Shown here piece after piece: positions 8,590 to 17,117 of a DNA stretch of 56,366 bases (its first letter is position 1; each line of letters opens with the position of its first letter). The stretch lies in the NCBI RefSeq assembly GCF_022829385.1, contig NZ_JAKSXX010000312.1, positions 1-56,366 of the forward strand, given 5' to 3'. The position numbers were made by a program, and so were the translations under genes. This DNA is from Methylobacterium sp. J-070 (GTDB lineage: Bacteria; Pseudomonadota; Alphaproteobacteria; Rhizobiales; Beijerinckiaceae). The notes beneath the pieces were generated by a model, which was given only the letters and a program-made list of their open reading frames with translations, ran no database searches and was not told the origin of the DNA.

Positions 8590-9230
8590 CAATTGACATC
8601 CAGCGTCTAGCCCTGATCGGCGGAGGGGGCTTCTCCAAGGAGATCGCCGAGGTCGCGCAACTGCGTGGCTATACGGTAGAGGCAACCTATTCGAATCAGC
8701 CAACCGTACAGGTCGGGCGCTATAGGGGGTATCTCGACGAGTTGCTGGCCGACCGAGCCGAATACGATGGTGTGGCACTGGCGGTGGGTGGCGTGAGCCG
8801 GGCAGCGATCCAGGCGCGTGCCGAGATCATCGCTTGGCTCGACCGGCACGCTCTGCCCTGCCCTCCCCTGGTGTCACCTCATGCGATTGTCAGCCAGGGG
8901 GTGATGCTGGGCGCAGGCGCGTTCGTGGCGCACGGCGTGATCGTCAACGTTGACGTGCGCCTAGGACGATTTTGCGTTGTGAACACCGGTGCCATCATCG
9001 GCCACGACGCAGAGATCGGGGATAACACGACGATCTCGCCAGCAGCATTCATTGGCGGCCGCTGCGCGATCGGTGCGGATGGTCTCGTCGGTCCGCTCGC
9101 CAAGGTGTTGCAGGGCCTCAAGGTCGGTGAGCGGTCAATGATTGGTATGGGGTGCACCGTGCTGCGTACGATGCCCAACGATGCAGTGGTTTGGCCTAAG
9201 CCTGATAACCCCGTTGTTTCAGCGGATTGA
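8586..9230 (+). CDS. NeuD/PglD-like sugar O/N-acyltransferase
   Basis: 214 residues. The N-terminal ~85 residues form the PglD-type Rossmann-like domain (LALIGGGGFSKEIAEVA). From about 95 on there are left-handed beta-helix hexapeptides (IVSQGVMLGAGAFVAHGVIV). The likely catalytic His is in IIGHDAEIG. The family transfers acetyl or longer acyl groups to amino sugars. As the last gene of the acyl cassette it is the obvious candidate to place the assembled acyl group on an amino-sugar nucleotide, but whether it uses acyl-ACP or acetyl-CoA is not visible. Confidence 0.85.
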   Translation: MTIDIQRLALIGGGGFSKEIAEVAQLRGYTVEATYSNQPTVQVGRYRGYLDELLADRAEYDGVALAVGGVSRAAIQARAEIIAWLDRHALPCPPLVSPHAIVSQGVMLGAGAFVAHGVIVNVDVRLGRFCVVNTGAIIGHDAEIGDNTTISPAAFIGGRCAIGADGLVGPLAKVLQGLKVGERSMIGMGCTVLRTMPNDAVVWPKPDNPVVSAD

Positions 9231-9265
9231 GGCTGAGGCGACGAACCCCATGGAGCTGCATGGCA

Positions 9266-9285
9266 CCTCTCTGGCGCAAGAGAGG
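9266..9285 (+). terminator. Possible hairpin terminator after the acyl cassette
   Basis: A perfect 7-bp stem (CCTCTCT/AGAGAGG) with a 6-base loop lies 36 bases after the acyltransferase stop. No T-run follows, so it would be a weak or factor-assisted terminator at best. Confidence 0.3.
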
Positions 9286-9375
9286 ATGCAAACACCAGAC
9301 GGCATCTCGCAGCGGCAGCACTAAGGCGTCTCTGCAAAGGGTTCACAGGCTGCGGGTCAACCCCATGTGATCGGG

Positions 9376-9470
9376 ATGCGACACTTTGAACTGCCTGACG
9401 CGCAGTGGGCGGATCGCCCCATTGCTGCCTCCGCCGAAGCCGCGCACGGGCCGGCCTGCGGAGGATTGGA
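9376..9470 (+). mobile_element. IS5-family transposase N-terminal remnant
   Basis: MRHFELPDAQWA in one frame and IAPLLPPPKPRTGRPAED in another give the usual IS5 transposase opening, interrupted by one frameshift. Nothing further of the transposase follows. It is part of a run of IS debris from about 9330 to 9897. Confidence 0.65.
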
Positions 9471-9516
9471 CATGCCTCGGAAAAGTGGAGAACTCTTTCC
9501 GTGAAGGAGGCCTCCG

Positions 9517-9651
9517 ATGGCAGAACGCAATGAGCGGTTTACACCCAAGTTTCGTGCCGAGGCGGTCCGCTTCGCCCAGACGAGCCATCGCTCTGGACAC
9601 AAGGTCGCCGCCGACCTCGGCGTTGCGCAATTGAATCGGCGGCCAGCGTGA
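9517..9651 (+). mobile_element. IS3-family OrfA N-terminal remnant
   Basis: The ATG at 9517 follows a strong GGAGG and opens MAERNERFTPKFRAEAVRFA, the helix-turn-helix start of an IS3-type OrfA; it stops after 44 residues (normal about 90-100). From 9652 to 9897 no gene or further IS sequence was recognised. Confidence 0.65.
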
Positions 9652-9897
9652 TCGCAAGATGGATGCACCACTCGCCGGGCGGCAAGAGGATATTGCCGCC
9701 GAGCTGTCTCAATGGGCACCGAAGTCTCCGCAATTGTGGGCTTTCAAAATTTCCTATCTGGCAGGTTCGGTGGTAGTCGTTGATCAACCAGCGATGGTAC
9801 CGAGCTTTGCCATCTTCGGTGGCCGGCCGCGGCGTCGTGGCGGCAGGATTGCTATAATCGCATTCAATTTTAGAAATCTGTATTAAGGCTACGCCGT

Positions 9898-10710
9898 TCA
9901 CGCAAATAGCTCCATTCGGTCCGGAGCTACCTGGGCTACGAAGTTCTCGATAGCGTCGATCCATGGGTCGCTCCCTATCCGAACCAGTAATTCGTCCCTC
10001 TTTCCTCGATAGAACGCCTCAACGCGTGTGATGTCCTCTTCGCTTGCTCCAAGGCGCGTGAGACCGATCACATTGATACGGTTGATCCGCCGATCAACGA
10101 GGGTTGTGAAGGGGGGCACATGCGCTTTCACTACGCCGTTCATGCCGATCATACAGGCGCGGCCAATCCGAAGCCCCTGATGCACCACCGAGTTCATGCC
10201 GAGGTAAGCGTGGTCTTCAACATGAACAGAGCCGCCGAGCGTGACGCCTGTAGCGGTTTTTACATACGGAGAGAGAATGCAATCGTGATCGATTTGCGTT
10301 CGGGCCATTAGATAGCAGCCTCGGCCTACGCGCGTTGCCGGCGAGGTTACCGATTTATTGATAATCACAAATTCTCGTATAACGCATTCGCCCTCGATTA
10401 CTACCTTTCCATCAGAGTTATGATGGCCTGGAAACTGTCCAGTTTGTCCAATGACTGCATAAGGAAAAATAGATGTTGACGATCCGATCACAGCTGAGCC
10501 ATGAATTACTACGCCGGCGCCGACATGAGACTCTTCCTCTACGACGACACCACCCTCGATGATTGCATGGGAATCAATGCGGACATTTGAACCGATCACA
10601 ACATCGGGCCCGATGACGCAGAACGGCCCAACCGTTGCGGTGGGCGCAATCCGTGCGCTGGGATCAATTACAGCTGTCGTGTGGATTCGCACGCCCGAAA
10701 GCTCCATCAT
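9898..10710 (-). CDS. LpxA-like hexapeptide acyltransferase
   Basis: About 270 residues from ATG 10710; the frame is open to 10824 and the exact start is uncertain because no clear Shine-Dalgarno was found. Hexapeptide repeats run through the first ~190 residues (ARIAPTATVGPFCVIGPDVV). The catalytic His of LpxA is matched in QIDHDCILS, and a C-terminal helical region is present, as in UDP-GlcNAc 3-O-acyltransferase. Length matches LpxA (262). It lies alone among IS debris, far from lpxD/fabZ, so it is more likely a dedicated surface-sugar acyltransferase than the housekeeping LpxA. Its base composition is visibly more AT-rich than the cassette to the left. Confidence 0.75.
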   Translation of the reverse strand: MMELSGVRIHTTAVIDPSARIAPTATVGPFCVIGPDVVIGSNVRIDSHAIIEGGVVVEEESHVGAGVVIHGSAVIGSSTSIFPYAVIGQTGQFPGHHNSDGKVVIEGECVIREFVIINKSVTSPATRVGRGCYLMARTQIDHDCILSPYVKTATGVTLGGSVHVEDHAYLGMNSVVHQGLRIGRACMIGMNGVVKAHVPPFTTLVDRRINRINVIGLTRLGASEEDITRVEAFYRGKRDELLVRIGSDPWIDAIENFVAQVAPDRMELFA

Positions 10711-10964
10711 CAAAGCCGGGCCATGCTGGACCCATTCTGTTTTTCGACAGGCATTCCGATGACCGACGGACATGCAGCTGTCGATTATGCGATGAGTTCT
10801 CGGGCAAAGCGAAGATAGAATCAACTCATGCTTGTGCCCTGGCTGCGCTTACCAAATGCGGGCGAGGAGCCGAATGCCTTCACAGATCGGTCGATCGTTG
10901 GCCTCGCAACTCGTTCGAGTAACGGTATCAAGCGCCCTCTGGAGCAGGTCCTTCCGGCGGTTCG

Positions 10965-11067
10965 GTGCTGAGAGTTTGTAGCAGTTCTGCCTGGAGGAGA
11001 GCGAGCGCTTCCGGCGGCGTGAAGGACGCGCTGTCGAAGCAGGTCGAAGCCGGCGCGGCCGTACACG
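10965..11067 (-). mobile_element. ISL3-type transposase C-terminal remnant
   Basis: Minus-strand translation gives VYGRAGFDLLRQRVLHAA, almost the same as the C-terminal end MYGRAGFELLRQRVLNPV of the ISL3 transposase at 17212-18817. The fragment stops where a plus-strand IS701-like fragment begins, so two elements abut at about 11067. Confidence 0.6.
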
Positions 11068-11680
11068 GTCCAGTCATCCTGGCGCTCGACGACACGATCG
11101 ACCGCCGCCGCGGCAAGCGCATCGCGGCCAAAGAAACCTATGGCGGCCCGGTCCGCTACTCCGATAGCTACTGCGTCACGACGGGCGGACTGCGACTCTA
11201 TGAGCTTGATGCTGCTCGCCCCGGTCCCCTGGGCCAGACAAGTCTGGGCCCTGCCGCTCCTCACTGCGATGGTGCCGTCCGAGTGCGACTGTCGCGAACG
11301 GGGCCGTCCGTACAAGCCGTTGCTCGATGTTGGCCGCCACCTAGCCCTGCAAGCCCGTCACTGGCTGCCGAGCGGCGATCTCATTCTCGTCGGCGACAGC
11401 GGCTTGTCCGCGCTCCTGTTTCTCGATGCCATGCACCGCAGCGGCATCACGGCGATCACACGGTCGCGGCTGCATGCGGCATGCGGCAATCTACGAGCCT
11501 GCCCCTCCACAGCCATCCCAGGTGATCACACCGGCATCCAGTTCGACTGGAACGGCAACGATGGGAAGGACGAGGTCTGCGGAGCCGGATGGGCGAAGCT
11601 TCAGGCCGTAGCCTCCCATCCGCATTGGGCCGGCCTCCATGGCAGAGGCGAAATGCCCTTCTTCGCCCGCCTTTGACCGA
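11068..11680 (+). mobile_element. IS701-like DDE transposase remnant, frameshifted
   Basis: Blocks HGPVILALDDTIDRRRGKRI, LLAPVPWARQVWALPLLT and SGDLILVGDSGL follow each other in order but in different plus frames, as in IS701/IS4-like transposases whose first catalytic Asp is in LALDDT. There are at least two frameshifts and no complete C-terminus. From 11681 to 12020 nothing further was recognised. Confidence 0.6.
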
Positions 11681-12020
11681 CTTCCTATACATCGTGCCAA
11701 TTCACCAAGTACCGGCACTATCAAATTATGGGGCCAAACATTTAACGAAGCTAAGCTGGAAAGGACGGAGCGCGTGCGAAACAGCGGAGGCACCTCATGG
11801 GAGAGCGTCAAGGGCTCTTCGCAGCGGGCCAGTATCACTCGTCATCTATTGGCCACAGAAAGCGGCTCCATCTGAAAGGAGGCCGCTTGCTCCGTGACAC
11901 CGTCTGTCGGATCCGCTAACGACCGTCCGCGATGCGGCCTAGCAGAGCCTTCACGCGCGACATCAAGGCAATGACGTCCTCCAGGGCTTTAGGAACGAAA
12001 TGTCTCAGCTTCATGCAATT

Positions 12021-12050
12021 TTGTACCTATGTAAATCGTCCCTGTATATT
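12021..12050 (+). promoter_or_regulatory. Possible sigma-70-like promoter for the first asnB
   Basis: TTGTAC, an 18-base spacer and TATATT lie 34 bases before the ATG at 12084, in a locally AT-rich stretch. The -10 box matches 5 of 6, the -35 only 3 of 6. AAGGGA at 12067 would serve as ribosome-binding site. Confidence 0.35.
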
Positions 12051-12083
12051 TTGCCAATTAATATTTAAGGGACAATACTAGCG

Positions 12084-13982
12084 ATGTGCGGTCTCTATGC
12101 ATCCATAGGTTTCGAGCCGGACGAGCAGCGGATTGACATCATTCAACATCGTGGTCCTGACGGTCGTGGGTGGGAAGTTTACGCAAGTGGTAGCGGTCCC
12201 GTAGCCCTTGGACATCGGCGTTTAGCTATCATCGACGTCTCGGATGCCGGTCTACAGCCGATGAGCGATCGGTCCTGTCGCTACCATCTTATATTTAATG
12301 GCGAGATTTACAACTACTTGGAACTTCGCAACGAATTAATGCTAAAGGGGGAAACTTTTTACACAGACAGCGACAGCGAAGTGCTACTCCGCAGCTTCAT
12401 GGTATGGGGAATGGAATGCCTACACAAGCTGCGCGGTATGTTCGCCTTCCTAATATGGGATGAGCGGGAGAAGACGCTCTTCGCTGCGCGCGATCGTTTC
12501 GGGATTAAGCCGCTCTACGTTTTTGAAGGAGTGGGTGGTTTCGCCTTCGCTTCCGAGATCAAGCAATTGATCGGTCTGAAGGGATGGTCGGGTCGCATGA
12601 ATGTGGCGCGAGTACATGACTTTCTGAGTGCGGGTGTCTCAGACCACACGGCCGAGACGATGTTCGAGGGCGTGCGCCAGTTACGCGGCGGAGAGCAAGT
12701 CATAGTGCGAGCCGACGGATCGGTGCCGCGGGCAGAAATCCGCCGGTGGTATCCCGCGACTGCCGGCCACCTTGACCTGACAGAAAGGGACGCCGCAGCG
12801 CGCTTTCGCGACCTCTTAGATGCGTCGGTACGGCTTCATTTGCGATCTGATGTGTCAATCGGGTCCTGCCTTTCGGGAGGCCTCGACTCTTCCGCCATCG
12901 TCTGCCTGATGGCGCGTGACTTGCCGGCAGATGCGGCGCTCAACACCGTCTCGGCATGCTATCCAAACAAGGAAGTTGACGAGAAGCCGTTCATGGATGC
13001 GGTGGTCGGCCGTACGGGCGCAAATCCACATTTCGTCTACCCGCGCGCCGACGATGTGTTCGACCGGGCTGCGGAGATCACTTGGCACCAAGACGAGCCG
13101 TTCGGCTCGAGTTCGATCTTTGCGCAATGGTGCGTCTTTGAGGCGGCGCGCAAAGCTGGCATTAAAGTGATGCTCGACGGCCAGGGCGCCGACGAGCAAC
13201 TTGCGGGTTATCACGGCGCATTCGGCTATCACTTAGTCGCCCTGCGCCAGCAGCGAAAAATCGGCCAGATCGCGCGAACGATCATCGAGCGTCGGCGCTA
13301 CCACGGCGCGCCAATGTCGCCACCCGTGCGGGAGCACGTACTGCCGCTGCTACCTGCTGGACTAGCGGGCTGGATCGGCACGAAACTACCGCCTCCGGCG
13401 CCGCAGCCGCCGTACTACGACTGGCTGAGCGGTCCCTTGATCCGCGCCGCCGGAAACCCAAATGGCCCCCTCGCGCTCGCGACGGCATCGCTCGATCTGC
13501 CGCCGATCGTCGATGTGCGCACACTCTGCCTAACGTTGACCTACGCGTCGAACCTCCAAATGTTGCTGCATTGGGAGGACCGGAACTCCATGGCGCATTC
13601 TATCGAGGCGCGTGTCCCGTTCCTCGACCATCCCTTGGTCGAATTCAACCTCGCCCTTGGCAATTGTCACAAGGTCGTCGGCGGGGACACCAAGCGCGTG
13701 CTACGACGCGCTATGAACAGGATACTTCCTTCGACGATCCGTCATAGGCGCGACAAGCTCGGCTTCTCCACCCCGGAAGAAGCCTGGTTCCGAGGCCCGT
13801 TGCGCGAACGTGTCGTAGCCGGGATTGAGGCGAGCCTGACTCTGTACCCAGATCTGTTCGATCCCGCGGCGACGCGGGCATTCGCCTCCGACATGCTTGA
13901 GGGACGTCGACCCGTCGACTTCACACTTTGGAGGATCGTCAACCTCGGTATTTGGGGTGAGACGTTTGGCGTAACCGTATGA
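12084..13982 (+). CDS. asnB: AsnB-type glutamine amidotransferase (copy 1)
   Basis: 632 residues. Cys2 of MCGLYAS is the class II glutaminase nucleophile; HRRLAIID and FNGEIYNY bind glutamine. The C-terminal synthetase domain has the ATP pyrophosphatase loop LSGGLDSSAIV. The protein therefore should move ammonia from glutamine to an AMP-activated carboxylate. In polysaccharide loci such AsnB paralogues (WbpS type) are thought to amidate hexuronic acids rather than aspartate. It stands apart from the three tandem copies at 30402-36338 and is transcribed in the opposite direction. Confidence 0.9.
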   Translation: MCGLYASIGFEPDEQRIDIIQHRGPDGRGWEVYASGSGPVALGHRRLAIIDVSDAGLQPMSDRSCRYHLIFNGEIYNYLELRNELMLKGETFYTDSDSEVLLRSFMVWGMECLHKLRGMFAFLIWDEREKTLFAARDRFGIKPLYVFEGVGGFAFASEIKQLIGLKGWSGRMNVARVHDFLSAGVSDHTAETMFEGVRQLRGGEQVIVRADGSVPRAEIRRWYPATAGHLDLTERDAAARFRDLLDASVRLHLRSDVSIGSCLSGGLDSSAIVCLMARDLPADAALNTVSACYPNKEVDEKPFMDAVVGRTGANPHFVYPRADDVFDRAAEITWHQDEPFGSSSIFAQWCVFEAARKAGIKVMLDGQGADEQLAGYHGAFGYHLVALRQQRKIGQIARTIIERRRYHGAPMSPPVREHVLPLLPAGLAGWIGTKLPPPAPQPPYYDWLSGPLIRAAGNPNGPLALATASLDLPPIVDVRTLCLTLTYASNLQMLLHWEDRNSMAHSIEARVPFLDHPLVEFNLALGNCHKVVGGDTKRVLRRAMNRILPSTIRHRRDKLGFSTPEEAWFRGPLRERVVAGIEASLTLYPDLFDPAATRAFASDMLEGRRPVDFTLWRIVNLGIWGETFGVTV

Positions 13983-14123
13983 CGCCTCGAATTGGCTCGC
14001 TGCACCTTATCATCCCGATGATCGACAAAATACGACGCCGTCGGTTCCCCCGAATGGGCGCGGCTTCGGCCATCGAGTACCTGCTGTCCTGAGGCATCCG
14101 CGACGGAGACGCGCGTCAGAGAA

Positions 14124-14468
14124 ATGTGCAAAGAGACATGTTCTAAAGCCTTTAGAGCAGATCGCTATATGCCTATGTCTCAGCCAACCGGCCGCATCGG
14201 ATCCACTCTGGCCTGTCTGCGCGCATTGTGGACACGGGACGAGTCTGTTAGGCCAAGCCCAGCCGATGGAGGAGAGGCGGCTGCCTTTCGTAGTGCTTAC
14301 GAGGCCGTTATCCCGGTCCTCATCGAAGCGATGCTTGAGATGAGGCGGCTCAACGGAATGGTCGACGAGCTCATAAAGAGTCAGGATCATCTCAGAGCCC
14401 GCCTGACAGCTGTGGGGCTGGAATTGGCGGAAGCGAAGGCGCGGTCGTCAAGTTCGTCACCCGCGTGA
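14124..14468 (+). CDS. Small helical protein of unknown function
   Basis: 114 residues, possibly starting at an internal Met (16 or 18). The C-terminal half (EAMLEMRRLNGMVDELIKSQ) is helical and coiled-coil-like. No family recognised. It lies between asnB copy 1 and a glycosyltransferase on the same strand. Confidence 0.45.
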   Translation: MCKETCSKAFRADRYMPMSQPTGRIGSTLACLRALWTRDESVRPSPADGGEAAAFRSAYEAVIPVLIEAMLEMRRLNGMVDELIKSQDHLRARLTAVGLELAEAKARSSSSSPA

Positions 14469-14594
14469 TGCGGCGGCACCCGATCTGGGCACGTCATTGG
14501 GGAGGACGCAGGCCGATGGCACGGCTGTCTACTCGATTCGAACCTTCTCCGATGCGCCTGTCCCCGAGGCCGAACTCCTTCCTGGGCTTACTGC

Positions 14595-15686
14595 ATGCGA
14601 GTTTTGCACATGCCGAGCAATCTCGGCAACCAGCCTTGGGTCCTGTCAAACCACGAACGCAAACTCGATGTCGAGAGTGAACTAGTCGTCCACTACATAC
14701 CGCCCGTGTTCGAGTACAAGGCAGACCGGGCTATCGGAGTGCTAGGGGACGACTCTGCCGCTGCTCTCACGAAGAGAACAGAGATGGCCCTCCGGGCACC
14801 CATCGAATATGATGTTTTACATTCGTATTATGGAAGATCCCTGTTTTCCTGGGATGATCTCAACAAGCCTAGTCCTTATCCATTTCTGGATCTCAAGATC
14901 GCTCATCAGATGGGACGGAAAGTGTTTTTTACATTTCAAGGTTGTGATATTCGGATGGCGGCGCGGTCGAACGTTCGCAATCCCGTCACCTGCTGCGCCC
15001 CCGGTGCCTGCACCCTCTACCGGACCTGCGTGGACCATCTTGATGCAAAGCGGGTCACGCTGATCGAAACGCTGCTGCCGCTCGCCGATAAGGTCTTCTA
15101 CCTCAATCCGGAACTCGGTCACTACCTTCCGCGTGGAGAATTCCTGCCCTACGCGAGCGTCGAGATCGACGCAGTCACCGTCACGCAACCGAATACGTCC
15201 GGACGCATCCGCGTGGTGCACGCTCCAAGCAATCGCAGCATCAAGGGCACTGACATCATCCTGGCAGCGCTCGACATCGTAGCCCGGCAACGCCCAATCG
15301 ACGTCGTTCTGATTGAAAACATGTCGCACGAGGAGGCGATGGTTCAGTATCGCTCCGCCGACTTGATCATCGATCAGATCCTAGCGGGATGGTACGGCGG
15401 TTTCGCCGTAGAAGCTATGGCAATGGGGAAAATCGTGCTGTGTACGCTACGTGAGCGTGATTTCGTAAATCTTCCTCGCGATTTCGTCAAAGATCTGCCG
15501 ATCGTCAATGTCGATCCGCTCAACCTAACAGAACATATACTATCAATTATTGACCGTAGAAGCGAGTGGCCCGAAATCTCAGCGGCTTCAAGGCGCTTTG
15601 TCGAGCGATGGCACGATCCAGCCAGGATCGCACGAAGCATGATCGCCTGCTATAAAGACCCGAGCAGACCATTCATCCTCGCGTGA
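14595..15686 (+). CDS. Glycosyltransferase with GT-B fold (GT4-like), Cys-rich loop
   Basis: 363 residues. The N-terminal part begins MRVLHMPSNLGNQPWVLS, and the C-terminal nucleotide-sugar-binding half has RVVHAPSNRSIKGTD and GGFAVEAMAMGKIVLC, the usual GT-B donor-site region. Between the halves is a Cys cluster NPVTCCAPGACTLYRTC that could bind metal. The related protein at 22230-23552 has an analogous cluster at the matching place. No signal peptide or membrane segment. Donor and acceptor cannot be read. Confidence 0.8.
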   Translation: MRVLHMPSNLGNQPWVLSNHERKLDVESELVVHYIPPVFEYKADRAIGVLGDDSAAALTKRTEMALRAPIEYDVLHSYYGRSLFSWDDLNKPSPYPFLDLKIAHQMGRKVFFTFQGCDIRMAARSNVRNPVTCCAPGACTLYRTCVDHLDAKRVTLIETLLPLADKVFYLNPELGHYLPRGEFLPYASVEIDAVTVTQPNTSGRIRVVHAPSNRSIKGTDIILAALDIVARQRPIDVVLIENMSHEEAMVQYRSADLIIDQILAGWYGGFAVEAMAMGKIVLCTLRERDFVNLPRDFVKDLPIVNVDPLNLTEHILSIIDRRSEWPEISAASRRFVERWHDPARIARSMIACYKDPSRPFILA

Positions 15687-16258
15687 TTTTGATCCTCCTC
15701 CGAAGCCCATTTGCTGCGCTTCGCAAAGTTTCTAAGGAGCAACCTCCGGCCTGGTTACGGGGCGCAGACCGGAGGAATTTGGAGCGCTGCCCTGGACCTG
15801 TGAAAGTACTGGATCTCCCGATACCTGATCCGTGGAGCCTCGTTGTATCGGAAGGCATCGCGATCAGGCGCTGTCACGTTCTTCCCCGGATGCGTACCTG
15901 TCATCTGCCGCACTTCGCAGAAAAAAATGACGACGCTCGTGAGCTATGGGACACGAATACCACACTGCATCGTGTTCATCACGAGTCCATTGACCTTGCC
16001 AAAAAAGCTCTCGGCCTGGACCGGATGCACCGCGATGCGTGTTGGCGCCAACGGAATGTGGACGTGGCCTTGGTCGTTCTTCCGAAGCATCCGTCTGATA
16101 ATTTCGGTCGCACGGGGCTGCACCACCCCCCCTCCCCCCCCGCGGGGGCTAGAGGTCCTGGTGCGGGAGAGCATCGGAGGACGGTCGTCGTTCGGCGCAA
16201 GGCTTTGTCCGGACGGTGCGGACTATCCACACCGAGATCGAGAGCCGCACAACTTGGA
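15687..16258. other. Region with no recognisable gene, containing a C-rich tract
   Basis: Open frames exist on both strands but none resembles a known protein or has a plausible start site. The stretch around 16126-16147 holds two runs of seven or eight C followed by a G run. It may be remains of a lost gene. Confidence 0.4.
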
Positions 16259-16648
16259 ATGGGTAGAATGCTGGGATTTTTGAAGATCCGAAAGACCTTT
16301 ATCTCGCTTGCTAGGAGCCGCGCTATCATCAACAGGCGCCTCCGTCGTTTGGAGGAAAGGGCCGTCCGGATCGAAAGCCAGATCGACATCGCTGTTGGCC
16401 TTCCGATGTTGTTCGGCTTATCCCTGCTAGATGTTATGATCAGAAATAATATTATATCGATCGACGAGGCCATCAACATCTGTCAGGAAGCCAATGCGAG
16501 CTTCATCGAACAAGGCGACCTTCCGGCGGAAGGCTGTGCCGAACGTGGGCCTTGGTCGTCGGTGGCGGCTGAACTCACTCGCCGGAGTGCCGCCCAAAAG
16601 GCGGCCGGCCTGAGTGGTAAAACTAGAGAGTCCGTCAGCGGCTCGTGA
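16259..16648 (+). CDS. Small helical protein of unknown function
   Basis: 129 residues from ATG 16259, within a longer open frame whose upstream part looks non-coding. The N-terminus is basic and helical (RRLRRLEERAVRIESQIDIA), followed by a hydrophobic stretch (VGLPMLFGLSLLDVMI) and an amphipathic helix (EAINICQEANASFIEQ). No family recognised. Confidence 0.4.
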   Translation: MGRMLGFLKIRKTFISLARSRAIINRRLRRLEERAVRIESQIDIAVGLPMLFGLSLLDVMIRNNIISIDEAINICQEANASFIEQGDLPAEGCAERGPWSSVAAELTRRSAAQKAAGLSGKTRESVSGS

Positions 16649-16872
16649 AGCGCATGATCAATGCCTCGAGCAGGACGAGGCCCAGTCGCCGGTCTCGGGC
16701 CTCACCTCCCGCCCTGATTGATGGTCTTTCTCCGACATCCAAACGTGCCGGCGTCCGAACGCGAAGGCCAGCCGGGTTCCGGTCACTGCGGAACTGAGCG
16801 GCGGCCGGAGCCACCACTAAAATCCGCGTGTCCAAGCTTGTATCGTAAGCGCTCGGAGAGCGGCCTAGTTGA

Positions 16873-17117
16873 TCAGGCGGCCTGAGCACCAGCAGCGACC
16901 GGCGACCAGTTCCAGGGCAGGAGTTCGGCCAGGCGTTTGGCTGGATGATCGGCGAGGCGGGTGAGCACGTCGCGCAAGCAGGCCTCCGGGTCGAGCCCGT
17001 TGAGCTTGGCCGTCTCGATCAGCGTGTAGAATGCCGCGGCTCGCTCGGCGCCGCGCCGAGCCGGCGAACAGGTAGTTCTTGCGCCCGACCGCGACTGTCA
17101 GTGGGCGTTGAACATTG
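16873..17117 (-). pseudogene. tnpC: IS66 TnpC transposase, C-terminal fragment
   Basis: Minus-strand translation reads LTVAVGRKNYLFAGS, then AAAFYTLIETAKLNGLDPEA and ADHPAKRLAELLPWNW, the standard end of IS66 TnpC. A frameshift lies between FAGS and AAAFY. The catalytic part of the protein is missing because the ISL3 end begins at 17118. Confidence 0.8.

Noticed and set aside
9898..10824. Housekeeping lpxA
   Set aside because: The acyltransferase resembles LpxA, but the usual neighbours (lpxD, fabZ, lpxB) are absent and it is embedded in IS debris, so I name no gene symbol.
16126..16147. C-tract as a phase-variation switch
   Set aside because: The poly-C runs are not inside any recognisable gene or promoter, so there is nothing to switch that I can show.
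15843..16283. 146-residue open frame after the first Cys-loop glycosyltransferase
   Set aside because: Reads protein-like in part but overlaps other frames of equal quality, has no ribosome-binding site and no family similarity that I recognise.
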